From Paenibacillus sp. FSL K6-1330 (GTDB lineage Bacteria; Bacillota; Bacilli; Paenibacillales; Paenibacillaceae), in NCBI RefSeq assembly GCF_037976825.1, contig NZ_CP150269.1:889001-953000 (forward strand): a stretch of DNA of 64,000 nucleotides, read 5' to 3'. Both the position numbers and the translations under genes were made by a program. Below, in pieces: positions 1 through 8,006 of the stretch (within the stretch, counting starts at the first letter, position 1; the number at the start of each line of letters is the position of its first letter). Below the pieces are notes generated by a model that saw only the letters and a list, made by a program, of their open reading frames with translations, had not been told where the DNA came from and made no database searches.

Positions 1-281
1 GCCTTGAGATTTATGAGTTCTATGAATATGTTGTGCATGAATCGTTTAACATGAAGACGAGTGCATTCTCGTCTGCATTCTATACGCTGGTTGGCTTCCA
101 CGGTGCCCACGTTGCTTTCGGGGTTGTGTGGATCAGCCTGTTGATCGCTCAGCTGTACAGAAAAGGGTTAACCGTGGTTACAGCACCTAAGGTATATGTT
201 TCTGCCATGTACTGGCACTTTATCGACGTTGTATGGGTGTTCATCTTCTCGGTCGTATACCTTCTTGGAAAGGTGGGCTAA
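1..281 (+). CDS. ctaE: Cytochrome c oxidase subunit III, C-terminal part (partial)
   Basis: The reading frame is open from the window edge, so only the last 93 or so codons are present. The visible residues include the subunit III hallmark AFYTLVGFHGAHV, two hydrophobic helices, and the ending HFIDVVWVFIFSVVYL, which matches the C-terminus of heme-copper oxidase subunit III. This membrane subunit stabilises the aa3-type terminal oxidase. A GTG at position 33 could be misread as a start, but coding similarity continues upstream of it. ctaF follows after 3 bases, so they share a transcript. Identification is firm; the true start lies outside the window. Confidence 0.95.
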   Translation, partial: LEIYEFYEYVVHESFNMKTSAFSSAFYTLVGFHGAHVAFGVVWISLLIAQLYRKGLTVVTAPKVYVSAMYWHFIDVVWVFIFSVVYLLGKVG

Positions 282-284
282 GGA

Positions 285-608
285 ATGACTGCGAATCAAC
301 AATCTAATGAGGGGCCTACAGTTAAACACCGCCATCGTGTGGAAGGCCCTGAGAAACACATTGTTGTCTTTATTTTCTCCATTGTCCTGACTGCGATTGC
401 TTTTGCGGCTGTCGCAGCCGGTGGCATCAACACAGCATTTACGATCATCATTTTGCTGGTTATGGCTGTGTTGCAGGTGTTCGTACAAATGGGTTACTGG
501 ATGCACTTGAAGGACAAAGGGCATCTAATGCCAATCCTGTTTATGATTGGCGGCTTCTTCGTAGCTAGTACCTGTATTGTCATGGCACTGTTCTGGGTTT
601 GGTGGTAA
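285..608 (+). CDS. ctaF: Cytochrome c oxidase subunit IV (CtaF type)
   Basis: A 107-residue membrane protein. A charged N-terminus containing KHRHRVEGPEKH precedes three hydrophobic helices at about 26-46, 50-70 and 80-104. Length and layout fit the small prokaryotic subunit IV (COX4_pro) of aa3/caa3 oxidases, including the conserved-looking QMGYWMHLKDKGH turn between helices 2 and 3. It starts 3 bases after ctaE with ATG and is followed at once by a terminator, so it is the last gene of the structural cta operon. Its role is assembly or stability of the oxidase and not catalysis. Confidence 0.92.
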   Translation: MTANQQSNEGPTVKHRHRVEGPEKHIVVFIFSIVLTAIAFAAVAAGGINTAFTIIILLVMAVLQVFVQMGYWMHLKDKGHLMPILFMIGGFFVASTCIVMALFWVWW

Positions 609-613
609 AATGA

Positions 614-649
614 AAAAGAGGTGGGCTACTTTCAGCCCCCTCTTTTTTT
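614..649 (+). terminator. Rho-independent terminator after ctaF
   Basis: The arms AAGAGGTGGGCT and AGCCCCCTCTT pair with a small imperfection around a short loop and run into seven T. It ends the ctaE-ctaF transcript before ctaG. Confidence 0.85.
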
Positions 650-709
650 AAATCGTAGGTAGGTGTCACAATTTGGACAGAATTTAACCCGTTATGGGGA
701 GGTTTTTGC

Positions 710-1618
710 ATGCTGGGCTTAGAATATTTTAGTTTTGCAGATAAATGGAGTCCCTTGTTCCTAGCATTTATGCTGCTCGTAACAGCAGGTTACTTCCTGT
801 TGACCGGGCCGCTGAGCAATCGATTCGAAGGGAGTGCTCCGGTTTCCGCAGGGAGGAGAACACTGTTTGTAGGCGGTATGCTTGCGTTCTATCTTGCACA
901 GGGTGGACCCATTGAACTGCTGGGGCATACGATGTTCTCGTTTCACATGGTCAGTATGGCAATGTCCTATTTAATGGCGATGCCGCTCTTGATTCTGGGT
1001 ATTCCTGTTTGGATGTGGCGTGCCTTCGATAAGGTCAATCCGTTTAAGAATCTCGGTTTCCTTGCACGTCCGATTGTTGCCGCGGTTCTGTTTAACGGCT
1101 TATTTTCTTTTTATCACATCCCGGTTATCCATGATTTTGTTATGTTGAATTTCTGGGTGCACCGTTTGTACTATTCAATCCTGTTTATCGCTTCGCTGCT
1201 GATGTGGTGGGCCATTATTAACCCGATCCCGGAGAAGGACAAGTCCTCAGGGCTTTTGAAAATGGGGTATATTTTTCTCAATATGGTCTTGCTGACACCG
1301 GCATGTGCGCTCATTATTTTCTCGAGCGAGCCGATGTACGCAACTTATAGCGATCCGGTGGTATGGGCAAAGGCGATGGGGTACTGCGTAGCTGGCGATA
1401 CCTCGGCGTTGCTTAGTAAATTCGGCGGACCTGAGTTCTTTGGTTATCTAGAGCCTGCAATTGACCAGCGAGTGGGCGGGATCATCATGAAGTTTTTCCA
1501 AGAGATTATTTTTGCTTCGATGCTGGCCTATGTGTTCTTTCATTGGTACAAACGAGAAAATCAGGAAGACGATCCTTTGCCTGGCGAGATTCCTCCCGGC
1601 AAGCTCAATCAGGCGTAA
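710..1618 (+). CDS. ctaG: Cytochrome c oxidase assembly factor CtaG
   Basis: A 302-residue polytopic membrane protein of the caa3_CtaG family, which in Bacillus is needed for maturation of the oxidase copper site. The sequence shows about seven hydrophobic segments and family features such as FYLAQGGPIELLGHTMFSFHM, where the histidines lie in a membrane helix, and FSFYHIPVIHDF. The ATG at 710 sits a proper distance after GGGGAGG. It lies directly downstream of the oxidase structural genes, which supports the role. The C-terminus is short and charged. The function is known for the family and assigned here by similarity and context. Confidence 0.93.
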   Translation: MLGLEYFSFADKWSPLFLAFMLLVTAGYFLLTGPLSNRFEGSAPVSAGRRTLFVGGMLAFYLAQGGPIELLGHTMFSFHMVSMAMSYLMAMPLLILGIPVWMWRAFDKVNPFKNLGFLARPIVAAVLFNGLFSFYHIPVIHDFVMLNFWVHRLYYSILFIASLLMWWAIINPIPEKDKSSGLLKMGYIFLNMVLLTPACALIIFSSEPMYATYSDPVVWAKAMGYCVAGDTSALLSKFGGPEFFGYLEPAIDQRVGGIIMKFFQEIIFASMLAYVFFHWYKRENQEDDPLPGEIPPGKLNQA

Positions 1619-1642
1619 CAGGATTATTGAAGGGGGATCCAT

Positions 1643-2107
1643 ATGGATTGGTTTTTTATATTTCCCACGGTCAGTACAACGTTTATTGTCATCAGCGCCG
1701 TGCTGGTAGCGATTGGCTGGGGTCTTATTATTAAGGGGAAGCGCGAAGCCCACAAGAAAGTGATGATCTGGGCGGCCGTCGCGGCTGTCATCTTCTTTAT
1801 CATCTATTCCTCGCGCACCGTATTCATCGGCAACACGTCATGGGGTGGTCCCGATGATCTAAAGCCGTATTATCAGGTATTCCTGGTCTTCCACATTGTA
1901 CTGGCTACCGTAGCAGCGGTCTTTGGGATCACGACATTGACCCTCGGCTTTAAGGAGAAGTATTCCAAGCACCGCAAGTGGGGCAGAGTTACGTCGATCA
2001 TCTGGTTCTTTACCGCCATTACCGGCGTAGCCGTGTATACCTTGCTTTACTTGTTATATCCGGGCGGGCATACTCAGCCTGTATGGAAAGTGATATTTGG
2101 AATGTAA
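1643..2107 (+). CDS. ctaM: DUF420 membrane protein, CtaM-like oxidase assembly factor
   Basis: A 154-residue protein with about four transmembrane segments, matching the DUF420 (YozB/CtaM) family. CtaM is known in Staphylococcus to be required for cytochrome aa3 maturation; its position right after ctaG supports that role here. Visible features include the IIYSSRTVFIGNTSWGGPDDLKP loop, the FLVFHIVLATVAAVFG helix and the KYSKHRKWGRVTS loop. The ATG at 1643 follows GAAGGGGGATCCAT, a strong ribosome site, 24 bases after the ctaG stop. The gene closes the assembly operon and is followed by a terminator. The symbol is given by homology only. Confidence 0.85.
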   Translation: MDWFFIFPTVSTTFIVISAVLVAIGWGLIIKGKREAHKKVMIWAAVAAVIFFIIYSSRTVFIGNTSWGGPDDLKPYYQVFLVFHIVLATVAAVFGITTLTLGFKEKYSKHRKWGRVTSIIWFFTAITGVAVYTLLYLLYPGGHTQPVWKVIFGM

Positions 2108-2116
2108 GCGTGGGAG

Positions 2117-2150
2117 AACACCCGTCAGAGAGATCTGGCGGGTGTTTTTT
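2117..2150 (+). terminator. Terminator after the ctaG-ctaM operon
   Basis: AACACCCGTCAG pairs with CTGGCGGGTGTT (one G-U pair), loop AGAGAT, followed by a run of T. Confidence 0.88.
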
Positions 2151-2160
2151 AATTGGCAGG

Positions 2161-2387
2161 GCGGCTCATTATTCAAGAGCAATTTGAGGGCGGGGGTGGG
2201 GGAGTGTATCCGTTCCGGTCGCTGTTGAAACCAGGAAACTGGATGAGATGAAATGGTTGTTTCCCGGTTTCAAAGGCGAACGCCAGGTCTCCTCCACGGC
2301 TACACTCCCTTGTGCATGGAAGCTCTGGAATGAGCCGCAGTAGGGGAAGGTGACACCCGGCAGGAAACCTCTGCCGGGAATTTTTTT
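2161..2387 (+). ncRNA. Candidate structured RNA, rod-like, with its own terminator
   Basis: No convincing gene lies in 2108-2537. The stretch folds well on the plus strand by direct reading. GCGGCTCATT (2161-2170) pairs perfectly with 2329-2338, and AGAGC (2176-2180) with 2322-2326. GGGAGTGTA (2200-2208) pairs perfectly with 2301-2309. TTGAAACC-A-GGAAAC (2225-2239) pairs with 2259-2273 with one mismatch around a 19-base loop. A terminator hairpin, CCCGGCAG/CTGCCGGG (2356-2377) plus seven T, closes it. The nested long rod is reminiscent of 6S-type RNAs, and a leader or riboswitch is also possible, but no signature of a known family was recognised. No clear promoter was found, so readthrough from ctaM is possible. 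Confidence 0.5.
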
Positions 2388-2397
2388 ACAACTTCTA

Positions 2398-2448
2398 TTG
2401 ACACTGTTTATATACACACTATATACTGTGTATAAAGATATACACAGT
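2398..2448 (+). promoter_or_regulatory. Sigma-A promoter with a 10-bp palindromic operator for the GntR/ABC operon
   Basis: TTGACA (2398-2403), an 18-base spacer and TATACT (2422-2427) form a good promoter. Overlapping the -10 and start is a perfect inverted repeat, ACTGTGTATA (2425-2434) and TATACACAGT (2439-2448), spaced by four bases. A further half-site TATACACA lies at 2411-2418. This arrangement suits autorepression by the YtrA-type GntR protein encoded at 3337, as known for that subfamily. The regulator assignment is inferred. Confidence 0.72.
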
Positions 2449-2537
2449 GAGCACAGTAATCACACTAAGCACAGTGAAACTTAGACTGCGATGATAAAAC
2501 GAAATGAATATATGAAGGAATGAAAGGATGAGACGCA

Positions 2538-3263
2538 TTGCAACAGGTTTTCCATAATGCGATGAAGATCGTGAAGAAAGACTTCGCAAGCGATAAGTTC
2601 CAACTCATATGGACGATACTGTTCATGCTGTATCTGGGGCTTTCCACGAGTTTCGTCATAAACGTTCAGTTTGAGCATCTAGAGGAATACAACAACCCAT
2701 TTGTCGATTTTATCATGGTGCTTTTTGCTCCTTTTGTAGGTTTTGTATTTAACAGAAGGTCCTTCAAATATTTGAACGAGGATTCATACACCCGAATGCT
2801 GTACTTTTACCGGAGCATACCGGTGCCGGCTTCCGCGATTTTTGTTAGTCGGATCATAAATAGCCTGATCGCTTTTGCCATCAACAGCATCGTGTTTTAT
2901 GGATTCATCTACGCAATGGGGAATCACCTAAGAAGTGCGATGGCTATTCCCGAATATATCGCCTTTATGCTGACGTGGGTCGGTGTCGGATTTTTATTAA
3001 CGGGGCCTTATATTTACTGGGAAAACATGTGCAGCGGCAAGGTGTATCTCAGGAACACCGCTCTTCTGAATCCGCTCATTGCCGGATCAGTAGCCGTACT
3101 AAGCCTTCTGGGATACAGCATATTCGAATTCGTAGCGGATGCCGCCATGAAATGGGGACTGTTATCCCCGGTGATGTGGGGCTCGTTGATTGCGGGATTG
3201 GCGTCTATGATGCTTATGAGCAAATTAACATACATTCGGCAGCAGACCCGGGATTTATCATGA
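2538..3263 (+). CDS. ABC-2 type membrane subunit (unrecognised family)
   Basis: A 241-residue protein with about six hydrophobic segments (near 24-44, 55-74, 103-126, 135-158, 176-198 and 208-228), the size of an ABC-2 type permease. It starts with TTG at 2538 behind a purine-rich AAAGGATGAG; an in-frame ATG at 2562 is the alternative. It is the first gene after the palindromic operator and is followed by a GntR regulator and an ATPase, so it most likely pairs with the ATPase at 3745. No substrate can be read from the sequence. YtrA-linked modules in Bacillus respond to cell-wall antibiotics, so envelope stress is a reasonable but unproven guess. Confidence 0.7.
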   Translation: MQQVFHNAMKIVKKDFASDKFQLIWTILFMLYLGLSTSFVINVQFEHLEEYNNPFVDFIMVLFAPFVGFVFNRRSFKYLNEDSYTRMLYFYRSIPVPASAIFVSRIINSLIAFAINSIVFYGFIYAMGNHLRSAMAIPEYIAFMLTWVGVGFLLTGPYIYWENMCSGKVYLRNTALLNPLIAGSVAVLSLLGYSIFEFVADAAMKWGLLSPVMWGSLIAGLASMMLMSKLTYIRQQTRDLS

Positions 3264-3336
3264 AGAATATGAAGATGAATCCGTATGGCATGCGATGGCA
3301 CGGGTTTATGTTCTTAGAAAAGCGAGGTGGTAAAAG

Positions 3337-3738
3337 GTGCGACTTCTGATACAGATCAATGAAAATAGCGCAGAGCCTTTATATCACCAGATTGAAACAC
3401 AGCTGCGCTCGCTCATAATTAGCGGTCAGATCGAGGAGGGAACGCTATTGCCATCCATTAGGGAATTTGCCGGGAATCTGAAGTGTAGCGTTATTACGGT
3501 GCGCAGGGTGTATCAGGATCTTGAGAATGAAGGGTTGCTGCGAACGAGACAAGGTACGGGAACTTTTGTTGCTGGTGTCGGCGACCAGGCCCGAGAACAA
3601 TATAAACGCGATGCGGTTATAGAGGCATTAAGGATTGCTGTAGATAAAGGGCTTGCCGTTCAATTCAATGAAGATGAGATGAAAGAGATGTTCATGGAAG
3701 TTGTCCGCGAAAAATATGACACAAAAGGAGGTCGCTAA
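3337..3738 (+). CDS. GntR-family regulator, YtrA subfamily
   Basis: A 133-residue protein. The N-terminal winged helix includes LPSIREFAGNLKCSVITVRRVYQDLENEGLL and the wing RQGTGTFV, typical of GntR proteins. The C-terminal tail is only about 45 residues and lacks a FadR or UTRA ligand domain, which defines the short YtrA type. The start is GTG after GAGGTGGTAAAAG. It lies inside the ABC module between permease and ATPase genes and is the natural candidate to bind the palindrome at 2425-2448. YtrA-type proteins usually repress their own ABC operon until an envelope stress occurs. Confidence 0.87.
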   Translation: MRLLIQINENSAEPLYHQIETQLRSLIISGQIEEGTLLPSIREFAGNLKCSVITVRRVYQDLENEGLLRTRQGTGTFVAGVGDQAREQYKRDAVIEALRIAVDKGLAVQFNEDEMKEMFMEVVREKYDTKGGR

Positions 3739-3744
3739 CATTCC

Positions 3745-4647
3745 ATGGAACCGCATGTTATTGAGTTTCGTAATGTCATTAAACGACGGAAAACGAAAAC
3801 CATCGGTCCGATACAATTATCGATCCCTCAAGGATATATTGTTGCTCTGGTGGGGCCTAATGGCTCGGGGAAAAGCACCTTGCTGAACATGATGATGCAG
3901 ACCGTGTTTCCGGACGAAGGTGAGATTACTTGGTTCGGCGAGCCTTACCGGGGAGAGCTTCCCATCTCCATCCGTAAACAAATGGGCTTCGTACCTGAAC
4001 AGCTGAGCGTAGAGGAACAGAATATGTCGGTGGATGAAGCGGCCAGCTTTCGCGCATCCTGGTATGACACTTGGGACGGTTATTTTTTCGATGAGCTGTT
4101 ATCCCGGTTCGATGTCCCGCGGGGCGTAAAACTTCGCAAGATGTCCAAAGGGGAACGACGCAAATTTGAGATTGCCGCTGCACTTGCGCCAAGGCCCAAG
4201 TTCTTGCTGCTGGATGAACCTTCTTCCGGTCTTGATCCTTTCGCTTGGAAGCTGATGATCGATCAGCTGCACAAAGTGATGAAGTCCATGGACACAACAA
4301 TCGTGCTCTCAACCCATGTGGTGGATGAAATTCGTCGTCTGGCGGACTACGTCATTCTAATCCATCATGGGAAGCTGCTGGGCATGGTGGAGAAGGACTC
4401 GCTGCTGGATAACTGGAAGGAGTGCTGGATTCAAGAGGATGCCTCCATTGTCGAGGAGCTGCCGGGTATTCTGAGTTTCAAACAAGAGACAGCGACTACG
4501 ATTTCTTTTATAACGACGGAATGCTTGGAAGTGGAGAAGATCCTGCAGTCTGCAGGCATACCGTTTATTCAGACCCGTTCCCTGGAGCTGGATGAAGTGC
4601 TTCGATTATGGATTGACGGAAACATTCCTGCCAACGTGCAGAACTAG
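3745..4647 (+). CDS. ABC transporter ATP-binding protein
   Basis: A 300-residue ATPase. The Walker A motif GPNGSGKST is near residues 37-45, the signature region reads SKGERRKFEIAAALAPRPK, and Walker B with D-loop is FLLLDEPSSGLDP. The H-loop histidine lies in VLSTHVVDEI. The signature SKGER in place of LSGGQ is common in DrrA/YtrB-like exporters. An extra domain of about 80 residues follows the nucleotide-binding core. It begins 6 bases after the GntR gene behind AAAGGAGGTCG, so it is co-transcribed, and it should form the transporter with the membrane protein at 2538. The substrate is unknown. Confidence 0.88.
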   Translation: MEPHVIEFRNVIKRRKTKTIGPIQLSIPQGYIVALVGPNGSGKSTLLNMMMQTVFPDEGEITWFGEPYRGELPISIRKQMGFVPEQLSVEEQNMSVDEAASFRASWYDTWDGYFFDELLSRFDVPRGVKLRKMSKGERRKFEIAAALAPRPKFLLLDEPSSGLDPFAWKLMIDQLHKVMKSMDTTIVLSTHVVDEIRRLADYVILIHHGKLLGMVEKDSLLDNWKECWIQEDASIVEELPGILSFKQETATTISFITTECLEVEKILQSAGIPFIQTRSLELDEVLRLWIDGNIPANVQN

Positions 4648-4669
4648 GATAGAGAGGGGTTTTTACGAT

Positions 4670-5572
4670 ATGCAACGCTTGCAATTAGACAATGTAGTTA
4701 AGATTTATGCGGACAAAACGGCGGTAAACCGGATTTCGCTTCAGGTTGAGGAAGGTGAAATCTACGGACTGCTGGGTGCGAACGGCGCCGGCAAAACAAC
4801 CACCATGCGAATGGTGCTTGGATTGATCTACCCGGATGACGGAACAATTCTGTATAACGGAAAGCCGTATAACAAGGAACTGCGCCACATTATGGGTTAC
4901 TTGCCGGAGGAGCGCGGGTTATACCCGAAAGTGAAAGTCAGTGAGCAGATTTCCTACTTGGCACAGCTGCGGGGCATGTCCGCGAAAGACGCGGATAAGA
5001 GTCTGAAATACTGGTTGGAACGGTTTGAAGTACCTGACTATTACGATAAGAAGATTGAGGAACTGTCCAAGGGTAACCAGCAAAAAATGGGCTTTATCGC
5101 AGCGGTTGTTCATGACCCGCAAATTCTGATTCTGGACGAAGCCTTCAGCGGACTGGATCCGGTGAACGTCGAACTTCTGAAATCAACAGTAAAAGAACTC
5201 CGCGACAAGGGCACAAGCATTCTGTTCTCCACCCACCGGATGGAACATGTTGAGGAGTTGTGTAAGAACATTACCATTCTGCATCGCTCCAATACGGTAG
5301 TGAAGGGGAATCTGAAGGATATCAAATCCAAGTATCCTCGTGAAGAAGTGGTGCTCGGCACGTCCGGTGAAGTCGGGGGTCTTGAAGCCCTGCCTGGCGT
5401 AACGGCTGTGGAGCGAACAGAAGACGGCTACTCCATCCGGATCAGCCAGGTTGAGGCAGCGCAAAACATTTTGAATACAGCCATGTCGCAAAGCACGATC
5501 CATCGGTTTGAAGTGAAGGAGCCGACACTCAATCAAATCTTCATAAAGGCGGTAGGTGAATCCAATGAATAA
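4670..5572 (+). CDS. natA: NatA-like ABC transporter ATP-binding protein
   Basis: A 300-residue ATPase of the CcmA/NatA class. Walker A is GANGAGKTT, the signature LSKGNQQKMGFIAAVVHDP, Walker B LILDEAFSGLDP, and the H-loop FSTHRMEHVEELC. The C-terminal extension with EEVVLGTSGEVGGLEALPG is the DUF4162-like domain typical of NatA. The open frame extends upstream to 4592 within the previous gene, but the ATG at 4670 has the ribosome site GAGAGGGG. It overlaps the start of the natB-like gene by a few bases. In Bacillus NatAB exports sodium; many homologues export other compounds, so the symbol indicates homology only. Confidence 0.87.
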   Translation: MQRLQLDNVVKIYADKTAVNRISLQVEEGEIYGLLGANGAGKTTTMRMVLGLIYPDDGTILYNGKPYNKELRHIMGYLPEERGLYPKVKVSEQISYLAQLRGMSAKDADKSLKYWLERFEVPDYYDKKIEELSKGNQQKMGFIAAVVHDPQILILDEAFSGLDPVNVELLKSTVKELRDKGTSILFSTHRMEHVEELCKNITILHRSNTVVKGNLKDIKSKYPREEVVLGTSGEVGGLEALPGVTAVERTEDGYSIRISQVEAAQNILNTAMSQSTIHRFEVKEPTLNQIFIKAVGESNE

Positions 5573-6869
5573 TATGTGGACCGTTATCCGATTTACGTTC
5601 ATGAATAAAATAAGAACAAAGTCCTTTCTCGTTTCAACCTTGATTTTTGCACTCATTATTACGATCGGGATCAATCTTCCTTTTCTGATCCAAATGTTTA
5701 CGGGAGATAAGGCAGGATCCGAAGAAACCACCCGCATCGGCCTGGTATACGGACAGGAGCAGACGCTGGCTGAACAACTGGAGACTACCTGGAGTAACCT
5801 GCCGACAACCTCCTATGAATTGGTAAAATACGAAACGGCTGATGAAGCCGCTCTGAATAAGGATATTAAGGATGGCGTAATCGAAGGTTATCTGAAATTC
5901 GAAGCGCAAGAAGGCAATACGTTCCCGACCGTGGTCTACAGCTCTGAAGATGAGGCTATGAGCCCGGAACTGCAATCCAATCTGCAAGCAGCTCTGCAAG
6001 TGGCGAAGACGCGCAGCATTGTAGACGGACTTGATTTGTCCGATGCGCAGATTAATGAACTGAATCAACCGGTTCAAATTGACGCTCGGAGTATCGATCC
6101 TACAGAAACAGGTAACGCTGACGGAGCTTCCGGAGAGAAGGAAGGAGCTTCCGAGGTTATTAACTACATTGTTGTGTATGCACTGATTATTCTCTTCTTC
6201 TTCACTTTGATGGGGACAGGTAACATGATCGCTTCGGAAGTAACAACAGAGAAGAGCTCCCGCATTATGGAGATTTTGATTACAAGCGTATCTCCGCTGA
6301 GCCAAATGTTTGGTAAGGTTATTGGCATGTTCCTGCTGGGACTGTCCCAGATCGCGGCATTTGGAGTTGTAGTTGTTGTGAACTTGATACTGCCGCACAA
6401 TATAGATACATTGAAGGACATGAATCTCGACCTGACAGCCATAGACCCGATGCTGCTGGTGTTCGGTTTAATCTTCTACATCCTTGGCTATTTCTTGTAT
6501 GCGATGCTCTACGCGGCTATCGGTTCGATTGTCAGCCGTACCGAGGATTTGGGGCAGGCGGTCATGCCGATTACGATGCTGTCCCTGGTGGCATTCTATA
6601 TCGCCATCTTTAGCCTAAACGCTCCGAATTCGATGCTGATGAAGGTATCCACCTACATTCCGTTCATCTCGCCGACCACGATTCTGGTTCGTATCGGCCT
6701 TGGCAGTATCCCATTCTGGGAGATCCTGCTTTCGCTGGCGATCCTGATTGTATCCATCCTCGTTTTCGGTTGGCTGGCTGCGAAAATCTATCGTACCGGT
6801 GTCCTGATGTACGGCAAGCGCCCTACATTCAAGGAGCTTAGAAAAGCGATGAAGGCTTATAAGATGTAA
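5565..6869 (+). CDS. natB: NatB-like ABC transporter permease
   Basis: A 434-residue ABC-2 permease with the NatB layout: one N-terminal helix (about 20-38), an extracellular domain of roughly 150 residues, then five or six helices from about 205 onward. The conserved cytoplasmic turn ITSVSPLSQMFGKVIG follows EKSSRIMEI, a hallmark of the ABC-2/NatB family. The start is taken as ATG at 5565 and not GTG at 5556, because the AGGCGGTAGGTG ribosome site then has normal spacing. The gene overlaps natA by 8 bases, showing translational coupling. It is the last gene before the terminator at 6952. Confidence 0.86.
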   Translation: MNNMWTVIRFTFMNKIRTKSFLVSTLIFALIITIGINLPFLIQMFTGDKAGSEETTRIGLVYGQEQTLAEQLETTWSNLPTTSYELVKYETADEAALNKDIKDGVIEGYLKFEAQEGNTFPTVVYSSEDEAMSPELQSNLQAALQVAKTRSIVDGLDLSDAQINELNQPVQIDARSIDPTETGNADGASGEKEGASEVINYIVVYALIILFFFTLMGTGNMIASEVTTEKSSRIMEILITSVSPLSQMFGKVIGMFLLGLSQIAAFGVVVVVNLILPHNIDTLKDMNLDLTAIDPMLLVFGLIFYILGYFLYAMLYAAIGSIVSRTEDLGQAVMPITMLSLVAFYIAIFSLNAPNSMLMKVSTYIPFISPTTILVRIGLGSIPFWEILLSLAILIVSILVFGWLAAKIYRTGVLMYGKRPTFKELRKAMKAYKM

Positions 6870-6951
6870 GCATAGGCAGCACTAATATGTGTGGTGTCTC
6901 ATGAATAAATATATAACTGCATTCATTGTTAATGGTTAATATGTAAGGAGA

Positions 6952-6981
6952 AACGGAGAGGTGACTCTCCGTTTTTTTTTG
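6952..6981 (+). terminator. Terminator after natB
   Basis: ACGGAGAG and CTCTCCGT form a perfect 8-bp stem with loop GTGA, followed by nine to ten T. Confidence 0.93.
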
Positions 6982-7130
6982 ATTTTTATATGTATTTTCC
7001 AAGTCATACTTAACAGCCATTGTTCGCAGCCTATGAATTTCCTATGTTACGACGTACAATGGGTATTTAACGTCTAGCATCCATAGGGTTCGGCTGTATA
7101 TATTTTTGTGTGCTGTCAGTTGAAATCAGA

Positions 7131-7186
7131 TTTTACAACTTCTATACAAGATGATCTAACTTATCATATATCGACTTGCTACACTT
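7131..7186 (+). promoter_or_regulatory. Response-regulator-type promoter with three 11-bp-phased direct repeats (copy 1)
   Basis: TACAAC (7134), TACAAG (7145) and CTAACT (7156) recur exactly every 11 bases, the spacing used by OmpR/PhoB-family regulators that activate next to a weak -35. TACACT (7180-7185) is a likely -10, with TAACTT 17 bases upstream as a poor -35. The same 56-base block recurs at 11941-11996 with about 45 identical positions. It lies 55 bases before the amidase gene. The remainder of 6982-7130 shows nothing recognisable. The regulator is inferred to be the one encoded at 8946; resemblance to PhoP boxes is noted. Confidence 0.7.
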
Positions 7187-7240
7187 GTTGAGTCATTGAA
7201 GATATCAGCATGTACCGATTAATCGGAGTAAGGAGATCGT

Positions 7241-7990
7241 ATGAAAAGGAAAAACAGAAAACAGCGTCAACGCCGCCAAGCGATATTGGTGGTCATTGTT
7301 GTTGCTTTGATAGGAATGATTTGGTCGATCTATGAGCAATTTTCACCCTCGGTTTCCGCGGAGCTAAAAGTTGCACTGTTCCCAAAAACGGCAGTGCCAC
7401 AAGAAATATCTAAGCGCTACAAAATCGTGATCGATCCAGGGCATGGAGGCAAGGATCCTGGTGCGGAAGGAGTCAGCGGAAACCATGAGAGAGCGTACAC
7501 ACTAGCGCTGTCACAGAAGGTATTCGACCTGCTCCAGCAAGAGCCAATGTTCGAGGCGTACATGACACGTACGGACGATACCTTTGTCGATCTAGAGGAT
7601 CGTAACCAATTCGCAAACGATCTTGATGTGGATGCATTGGTCTCCATTCATGGGAACACCTATGCAGATCCCGATGTATCTGGCACCGAAACATATTATT
7701 ACGCGGACGATAGTATTCCGTTTGCACGCGAGGTGCACGAGCACTTGGTGGAGGCTACTGGATTCAGGGATCGCGGCGTGAGAAAGGAAAGTTGGAAGGT
7801 ACTGACAGGAAGCAACAATCTCGCGATTCTGTTGGAGGTAGGGTTCCTCACCAACCCGAGCGATGAAATGGAGATGCTCAGCGAGAGTCATCAGGATCGA
7901 ACCGCTCAGGGCATAGTGGAAGGGATCAAAGATTATTTTACGGATAGAGAAGATTGGAAAGGGGTTCGTGACACAACTGAAAATTCATAG
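7241..7990 (+). CDS. Membrane-anchored N-acetylmuramoyl-L-alanine amidase (Amidase_3)
   Basis: A 249-residue protein with a basic N-terminus and one membrane helix (about 13-30), so the enzyme faces outward. The Amidase_3 fold is plain: DPGHGG at 65-70, Glu83 in NHERAYTL, SIHGN with His137, and the catalytic Glu199 in LLEVGFLTN. His68, Glu83 and His137 should hold zinc. It cleaves the bond between muramic acid and the stem peptide. It resembles CwlD in size but there is no sporulation context. The ATG follows TAAGGAGATCGT. It is preceded by the repeat promoter shared with the transporter operon at 12057 and followed closely by a polysaccharide deacetylase. Confidence 0.9.
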   Translation: MKRKNRKQRQRRQAILVVIVVALIGMIWSIYEQFSPSVSAELKVALFPKTAVPQEISKRYKIVIDPGHGGKDPGAEGVSGNHERAYTLALSQKVFDLLQQEPMFEAYMTRTDDTFVDLEDRNQFANDLDVDALVSIHGNTYADPDVSGTETYYYADDSIPFAREVHEHLVEATGFRDRGVRKESWKVLTGSNNLAILLEVGFLTNPSDEMEMLSESHQDRTAQGIVEGIKDYFTDREDWKGVRDTTENS

Positions 7991-8006
7991 AAGGGCTAGA
8001 TAAATA

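Noticed and set aside
2161..2387. Cobalamin riboswitch, suggested by GGAGACCTGGC on the minus strand
   Set aside because: The rest of the riboswitch core is absent, the motif order is wrong, and no gene follows on that strand.
5634..6398. 254-codon minus-strand frame opposite natB
   Set aside because: Shadow of a conserved permease gene, with a composition unlike a real protein.
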